18,047 nucleotides of DNA from Oscillospiraceae bacterium (GTDB lineage Bacteria > Bacillota_A > Clostridia > Oscillospirales > Oscillospiraceae). Location: the NCBI GenBank assembly GCA_902795095.1, contig CADBKB010000020.1:1-18047 (forward strand), given 5' to 3'. The notes under the pieces were generated by a model. The model saw nothing but the letters and a program-made list of their open reading frames with translations. It made no database searches and was not told where the DNA came from. The stretch's first letter is position 1, and the number at the start of each line of letters is the position of its first letter. A program made the position numbers and the translations under genes. Positions 13,800-18,047 of the stretch are shown here, in pieces.

Positions 13800-14996
13800 A
13801 TGAAGCTGGATTATTCTGACGTCCATTTTCACGGCGACGGCAGGCTGAAGCTGCTGATCGTTGTGGGTACCCGTCCGGAGATCATCCGCCTGTCCGCCGT
13901 GATCGACGAGTGCAGGCGCTGCTTTGACACCGTACTGGCCCATACCGGACAGAATTATGACTACAATCTCAACGGCATCTTTTTCCGCGATCTTGCTCTG
14001 GAGCCGCCGGAGGTCTATATGGACGCCGTGGGTGACGACCTGGGCGCCACCGTGGGCAATATCATCAACGGCGCCTATAAGCTCATGAAGGCCCTGCAGC
14101 CGGAGGCCCTGCTGGTGCTGGGCGATACCAACAGCTGCCTGTCCGCCATCGCGGCAAAGCGCCTGCACATTCCCATTTTCCACATGGAGGCGGGCAACCG
14201 CTGCAAGGACGAGTGCCTGCCCGAGGAGACGAACCGCCGCATCGTGGATATCATCAGCGACGTCAATCTGGCCTATTCCGAGCATGCCCGTCGCTATCTC
14301 ATGGAGTGCGGCCTGCCCAAGGAGCGCACCTATGTCACGGGAAGCCCCATGGCGGAGGTGCTGCGCCGGAATCTGGACGCCATCCGCGCCAGCGATATCC
14401 TGCAGCGCTTGGGTCTGCAGAAGGGGAGATATATCCTGCTCTCTGCCCATCGGGAGGAGAACATCGACACAGACGAGAATTTCTTCTCCCTGTTCCGGGC
14501 CATCAACCGCATGGCAGAGACCTATGACATGCCGGTGCTCTATTCCTGCCATCCCCGCAGCGGCAAGCGCCTCGACGAATCCGGCTTTGCCCTGGATCCC
14601 CGGGTGATCCGCCACGAGCCCCTGGGCTTCCACGATTACAACTGCCTGCAGATGAACGCCTTTGCCGTGGTGTCCGACAGCGGTACCCTGCCGGAGGAGA
14701 GCAGCTTCTATACCTCCGTCGGCTGTCCCTTCCCGGCGGTGTGCATCCGCACCTCCACGGAGCGGCCCGAGGCGCTGGAAAAGGCCTGCTTCCTCCTGTC
14801 CGGCATCGACGAGCGGAGCCTGCTTCGCACGCTGGCCCTGGCAGTACAGCTGCGGGAGGAAGGACGCTTCGGGACCCCGGTACCGGACTACACGGACGTC
14901 AACGTCAGCACCAAGGTGGTGGGGATCATCCAGAGCTATACCCACGTGGTGGATCGGATGGTCTGGCGCAAGCCGATGGGAAAAGAACCGAAATAA
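13800..14996 (+). CDS. CapG/FnlC-like UDP-sugar 2-epimerase
   Basis: This 398-residue protein belongs to the non-hydrolysing UDP-GlcNAc 2-epimerase (WecB-like) fold: GTRPEIIR at 23-30, HTGQNYD from 48, GDTNS from 108, and HMEAGNRCKDECLPEETNRR from 128, with AHREENID later. The context after CapE- and CapF-like genes identifies it as the CapG/FnlC step, which inverts C2 of UDP-N-acetyl-6-deoxy-L-talosamine to give UDP-N-acetyl-L-fucosamine, rather than ManNAc synthesis. GGGAAAG precedes the ATG. It is the last gene of the operon, and a strong hairpin terminator follows its stop by 16 bases. No glycosyltransferase, flippase or polymerase is seen in this operon. Confidence 0.93.
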   Translation: MKLDYSDVHFHGDGRLKLLIVVGTRPEIIRLSAVIDECRRCFDTVLAHTGQNYDYNLNGIFFRDLALEPPEVYMDAVGDDLGATVGNIINGAYKLMKALQPEALLVLGDTNSCLSAIAAKRLHIPIFHMEAGNRCKDECLPEETNRRIVDIISDVNLAYSEHARRYLMECGLPKERTYVTGSPMAEVLRRNLDAIRASDILQRLGLQKGRYILLSAHREENIDTDENFFSLFRAINRMAETYDMPVLYSCHPRSGKRLDESGFALDPRVIRHEPLGFHDYNCLQMNAFAVVSDSGTLPEESSFYTSVGCPFPAVCIRTSTERPEALEKACFLLSGIDERSLLRTLALAVQLREEGRFGTPVPDYTDVNVSTKVVGIIQSYTHVVDRMVWRKPMGKEPK

Positions 14997-15012
14997 CCGT
15001 ACTCTCATACAA

Positions 15013-15052
15013 AAAACGGACAAGCACCGAAGAACCGGCGCTTGTCCGTTTT
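15013..15052. terminator. Bidirectional terminator between capG-like gene and SLH protein
   Basis: A perfect 13-bp stem (15013-15025 with 15040-15052) surrounds a 14-base loop. The arms end in AAAA and TTTT, so a U-run is made in either direction. It separates the convergent polysaccharide operon and surface-protein gene. Confidence 0.88.
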
Positions 15053-15070
15053 ATGTTGGGCGAAACTCTT

Positions 15071-18047
15071 TTATTCAGCAGTCGCTCTGTACAGGAAGGT
15101 CACGACCTGACCTCTTGTGCAGGTGGCGTCCGGGCCGAAGGTCGTCGGCGTCATGCCGTTGGTCACCTTGCTGGCCACCGCCCAGGCCACGGCGGTCTCG
15201 TAGAAGGCGCCGGGCTTGAGGTCGGTGAACAGGCTCTCGGCTTCCTCCACCTCGGGAGATTCCCTGAAGCGGTACAGGAAGGTGACGATCTGGCCTCTGG
15301 TGCAGGCGGCGTCCGGGCTGAAGGCGGTGTCGGACGTGCCCTTGGTGATGCCGTTCTCCACAGCCCAGGCCACGGCGGTCTCATAGAAGGCGCCGGGCTT
15401 CAGATCGGTGAACGGGGTCTGGGCCTTCTCGGGTTCCGGGCAGCCGGCGGCGCGCCACAGGAAGGTGACCACGTGGCCTCTGGTGCACGGATCGTCCGGG
15501 CCGAAGGCGGTGGCGGTCTTACCGTTGGTGATCTGAGGCTCTGCGTAATATGCCCAGTAGACGGGATCAAAGTAGAACTTCGCCTCGTCGCGCACGTCGT
15601 CAAAGCGGAAGGGCGGATCGACGATGGGCAATTTCTCAAGCGCGCCTATGGCGTCGCGTACCGTCTTGGCTGCCGCGTCGATTTCCGCCTGGGAGGCGTC
15701 GGCCGGCAGGGCCTTAGCGGCGTCCAAGGCCTTGTTCAGGGCGTCGATGCTCTCCTCGGTATATTCCGCCGGATCGATGGCCCCGGCGTCGGCAATGGCC
15801 TTGTTCAGGGCTTGTCTGTCCGCGGGCTGCTCATGGGCGGGATCCGGTGTGCCGCATCGGCTGCACACGCCATCCACAAAGTCATGGCCCAGGGCGTCCA
15901 CTTCATCGCTGATGTAGGTGTCGCCGCAGACGCAGGTATAGGTGGTATAGCCCTTCTCCGTGCAGGTGGGCTCTGTGACGACAGCCTTGTATTCATGTAC
16001 ATGGGAGAGCTCGGGAATCGATTCCGTTTTCGTTTCGCCGCAGCGGGAGCAGGTATAGGTGCGCACGCCGGGCTCGGTCTGGGTGGGCTTTTTGGTGACG
16101 GTTCCTTCGCCCCAGTCGTGGCCGAGGGCGGCGGTTTCATCCGAAACGTAGCTGTCGCCGCACTTCGAGCAGGTGTAGGTTGTGAAGCCCTTTTCCGTAC
16201 AGGTCGGCGCTGTGACTGCAGATTTGTAATCGTGCTTGCATGTATCGTCTCCCAGCTTTGCGGTCTTGACGGTTACGGTGACGACGCCGTTCATGCCGGT
16301 GATCCAGTAGCAGTTTTCAACCTTCGTCTCCTCCGGTCCCTTGAGCTCCTGATAGTAGGCCGCGGGCTCTGCGGAGACGCTTTCAAGCCGGTAGCCCTCA
16401 GATACGTTCACCGTGAAGTTGACCATGAAGCTCCGCGTGTAGAAGAATTCCGGGTCGATCGCAACATTGCCCGCTTCGTTGGGATCCTCAGAATCGCAGA
16501 CTGTGACGCTCACGCCTTCGTCGAGGACAAACGCAGCCGCGGGCGGGAGCGGTTCATAGGTATCTCTTGCTCTGACCGTGATCGTCAAGTTGCCTTTGAC
16601 CTTTGTGATCCGATAGCCGTTTTCAATTCCGGTGTCTGCGGGGCCTTTCAGGTTCTTATAAGACCCGGCGGGCTCGGCAGTGACGCTCTCCAGCGCATAG
16701 CCCTCTTCAAGATTGACAACAAAGTTCACCTGGCCCTCACCGGAGCAGTCGATGAGGCCCGTGTCGCCGTCGCGGGGATTCGCGATTACCGCGTTCTCCG
16801 TCTTCGGACCGTCGGCCTTCTGGGTCTCAAGCACGGTGACGGAGGCGCCCTCGCCGCAATCGATCGTCACATTCAGCAGCTTCTCGCCGCATACGGCGCA
16901 CACGCCCTCCTTGTAGTCGTGGGGGATCTTCACAGTGTAGTTCGAAACGTAACTGTCGCCGCACTTTGCGCAGGTATAGGTGGTGAAGCCCTGGGCGGTG
17001 CAGGTGGGTGCGGTGACCTCCGCCTGATACTCATGCTCGCAGGGGCCGACCTCGGTGGCAGTGACCGACACGGTGACGTCGCCGGTCATCTTCGTGATGC
17101 GGTAGCCGTTGTTGATCAGAGTCTCATCCGGCCCCTTGAGGTTTTTATAATTGACCGACGGCTCCGCGGTGACGCTCTCCAGCTTATAGCCGTTTGCCAC
17201 GTTCACCACGAAGTTGACCTGGCCCTCGCCGGTGATATCGATTTCGCCGGTGGCGCTGGCGCGGGGGAAGGCGGCGGATGCGTTCTCATAGATTTCTCCG
17301 TCCAGATTCGGCAGCTTGAGCACGTCTACACTGACGCCCTCGCCGCACACAAAGGTCGCCTGCATGGCGGCGGCGCCGCATTTTGTGCAAACATCGTCCA
17401 CGAAATCATGCTCACATTGGATTTCCTCGGTCTCGATCCTGACGGTCAGCGGGCCTGTGACCTTGGTGATGCGGTAGGCGTTCTCCACACCGGTATCCGC
17501 GGGGCCCTTGAGGTTTTTGTAATTCTCCGCGGGCTCTACGGTGACGGATTTGATCTGATGGCCGGTTTTTACCGAGACCGTGAAATTGATCTGGCCCTCG
17601 CCGGTCACGTCGATCTCGCCGGTTTCGGCATTTCTGGCATAGGCGACGTCCGGGTCCTGCGTGTGTTCGCCGGACAGGTCCTGCGTATGATAGACGGTGA
17701 CAGCGCAGTCCGTGTCTGCCTGGAAAAGGGCGGGGAAGCCCTCGGTATCCTCCGCCAGATTGTCGCGGAAGAAGGCGGAGCGGGCGGTGACATAGGTTTT
17801 GACATTGTCCACATAGTCGCGCCAGGCGTTGGTCGCCTTGTAGACCTGCTCATATTCCGTTCCGCTCTGCACTACGCGCTGTGAGGTGAGGTGCAGGGTG
17901 GACTGGCTTTCGTTGGAGGTGACGACCTTGTTCATCTCCGCCGAGGCCGTGATATCCTGGGCCAGGGCCTCCAGATGGGCAGGAGCGTCGTCGAAGACCT
18001 GACGGTAGGTGTTGTACATCTGTCCCACCAGCTCCATGAAATCCTCG
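15071..18047 (-). CDS. Large modular SLH-anchored surface protein (N-terminus outside window)
   Basis: The reading frame is open to the right edge, so the N-terminus and signal peptide lie outside; at least 991 residues are present. From the first in-window Met (18037), residues 1-97 (ending DYVDNVKTYVTARSAFF and a short tail) resemble the C-terminal helical part of CotH-type kinases, a tentative call. Four homologous beta-rich modules follow (about 108-203, 229-327, 391-490, 503-591), each with GEGQVNFVVNV-like, SVTAEP, KNLKGP and GYRITK blocks. Between and after them are HDY...PTCTEKGYTTYTCxxCG modules with CxxC pairs, common in Firmicutes surface proteins. A FIVAR-like helical segment (735-803) and three SLH domains (about 809-988; TRGHVVTFL, TRGQIVTFL, TRGQVVTFL) end the protein. 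It should be displayed on wall polysaccharide. The ATG at 18037 is not the start: the frame continues upstream without a stop. Confidence 0.9.
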   Translation of the reverse strand, partial: EDFMELVGQMYNTYRQVFDDAPAHLEALAQDITASAEMNKVVTSNESQSTLHLTSQRVVQSGTEYEQVYKATNAWRDYVDNVKTYVTARSAFFRDNLAEDTEGFPALFQADTDCAVTVYHTQDLSGEHTQDPDVAYARNAETGEIDVTGEGQINFTVSVKTGHQIKSVTVEPAENYKNLKGPADTGVENAYRITKVTGPLTVRIETEEIQCEHDFVDDVCTKCGAAAMQATFVCGEGVSVDVLKLPNLDGEIYENASAAFPRASATGEIDITGEGQVNFVVNVANGYKLESVTAEPSVNYKNLKGPDETLINNGYRITKMTGDVTVSVTATEVGPCEHEYQAEVTAPTCTAQGFTTYTCAKCGDSYVSNYTVKIPHDYKEGVCAVCGEKLLNVTIDCGEGASVTVLETQKADGPKTENAVIANPRDGDTGLIDCSGEGQVNFVVNLEEGYALESVTAEPAGSYKNLKGPADTGIENGYRITKVKGNLTITVRARDTYEPLPPAAAFVLDEGVSVTVCDSEDPNEAGNVAIDPEFFYTRSFMVNFTVNVSEGYRLESVSAEPAAYYQELKGPEETKVENCYWITGMNGVVTVTVKTAKLGDDTCKHDYKSAVTAPTCTEKGFTTYTCSKCGDSYVSDETAALGHDWGEGTVTKKPTQTEPGVRTYTCSRCGETKTESIPELSHVHEYKAVVTEPTCTEKGYTTYTCVCGDTYISDEVDALGHDFVDGVCSRCGTPDPAHEQPADRQALNKAIADAGAIDPAEYTEESIDALNKALDAAKALPADASQAEIDAAAKTVRDAIGALEKLPIVDPPFRFDDVRDEAKFYFDPVYWAYYAEPQITNGKTATAFGPDDPCTRGHVVTFLWRAAGCPEPEKAQTPFTDLKPGAFYETAVAWAVENGITKGTSDTAFSPDAACTRGQIVTFLYRFRESPEVEEAESLFTDLKPGAFYETAVAWAVASKVTNGMTPTTFGPDATCTRGQVVTFLYRATAE
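15074..15613 (-). other. Three SLH domains of the large surface protein
   Basis: Three consecutive SLH repeats with the pattern F(T/D)D...WA...ITNG...FGPD..CTRGQ(V/I)VTFLYR. The second and third share the identical run FTDLKPGAFYETAVAWAV. SLH triplets bind wall-linked polysaccharides. The TRGQ-VTFL subtype differs from the three SLH domains of the window's nuclease, so the two sets are not recent copies of each other. Confidence 0.9.
15629..15835 (-). other. FIVAR-like three-helix segment
   Basis: A helical segment reading DRQALNKAIADAGAID, EYTEESIDALNKALDAAKAL and SQAEIDAAAKTVRDAIGALE has the heptad pattern and ALNKAL/AKAL motifs of FIVAR domains (PF07554-type). It acts as a stalk or sugar-binding spacer in surface proteins and sits between the CxxC modules and the SLH anchor. 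Confidence 0.8.
16265..17716 (-). repeat. Four diverged repeat modules of about 90-100 residues
   Basis: Modules at 17429-17716, 17057-17353, 16568-16867 and 16265-16531 share in order: an EGVSVTVL-like strand, a ten-residue hydrophobic strand after GEGQ, ESVTAEP, YKNLKGP and YRITK. They are similar at DNA level too (the KNLKGP codons and flanks), which points to tandem duplication. The module nearest the C-terminus is the most diverged (ELKGPEE, CYWITG, and no GEGQ). Confidence 0.82.

Noticed and set aside
14741..17884. A 1047-codon plus-strand open frame opposite the SLH protein
   Set aside because: It is antisense to a protein with clear SLH, FIVAR and repeat motifs, overlaps the end of the capG-like gene, crosses its terminator, and its translation is Gly/Ala/Arg/His-rich with no domain. 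GC-rich codon bias explains it.
1..18047. CRISPR array, prophage, insertion sequence or integrase
   Set aside because: No regularly spaced direct repeats with unique spacers, no transposase or integrase motifs, and no terminal repeats were seen on either strand.

Overview
The window looks like a chromosomal segment of a high-GC, spore-forming Gram-positive gut anaerobe of the class Clostridia, most likely Oscillospiraceae (an Oscillibacter/Flavonifractor/Lawsonibacter-like organism). The grounds are GC-rich coding sequence with strong AGGAGG ribosome binding sites, two proteins carrying S-layer homology (SLH) domains, a SpoVT sporulation regulator, a UPF0237/UPF0210 gene pair, a membrane-anchored NusG domain II protein, and sigma-A-type promoters that mostly use an extended -10 (TGn before the hexamer). 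The family placement is inference. No rRNA, tRNA, CRISPR array, insertion sequence or phage gene was seen.

Layout. 1-480: the tail of an unidentified gene with its terminator, a 55-residue membrane-anchor protein, and a bidirectional terminator. 483-1967 (minus): a secreted endonuclease I-type DNase with three C-terminal SLH domains. 2093-3444 (plus): a lipid kinase overlapping a Nudix hydrolase. 3491-5342 (minus): a zinc-ribbon membrane protein, BirA, and a small membrane protein with three KLPTK decapeptide repeats that has its own promoter. 5471-8453 (plus): a tight ACT-domain/UPF0210/NhaC-type transporter unit. 8492-9034 (minus): spoVT, with a sigma-G-like promoter and an unusual Shine-Dalgarno-pairing repeat. 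9324-10166 (plus): a VanY-type lipoprotein carboxypeptidase behind a leader that can fold. 10329-10676 (minus): the NusG domain II protein. 10929-14996 (plus): a phosphoglycosyl transferase followed by CapE/CapF/CapG-like genes, which together encode the complete UDP-N-acetyl-L-fucosamine pathway. 15071-18047 (minus, open at the right edge): a large modular surface protein with a possible CotH-like segment, four homologous beta-rich modules, HDY/CxxC modules, a FIVAR-like helical segment and three SLH domains.

How they fit together. Much of the window concerns the cell envelope: wall-polysaccharide sugar synthesis and its lipid-linked initiation, two SLH-anchored surface proteins that would dock on wall polysaccharide, a lipoprotein peptidoglycan peptidase and a lipid kinase. 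Genes sit in short transcription units of alternating direction, separated by GC-rich hairpin terminators, several of which can work both ways. No gene-free stretch exceeds 300 bases; the longest are 9035-9323 and 10677-10928, and both contain promoters and foldable leaders described below.

Most interesting leads: the perfect 9-bp repeat that could silence spoVT mRNAs not started at its sigma-G-like promoter; the linkage of the function-unknown ACT/UPF0210 pair to an NhaC-family transporter; the DNase-SLH fusion; and the large modular SLH protein lying against a FucNAc operon.
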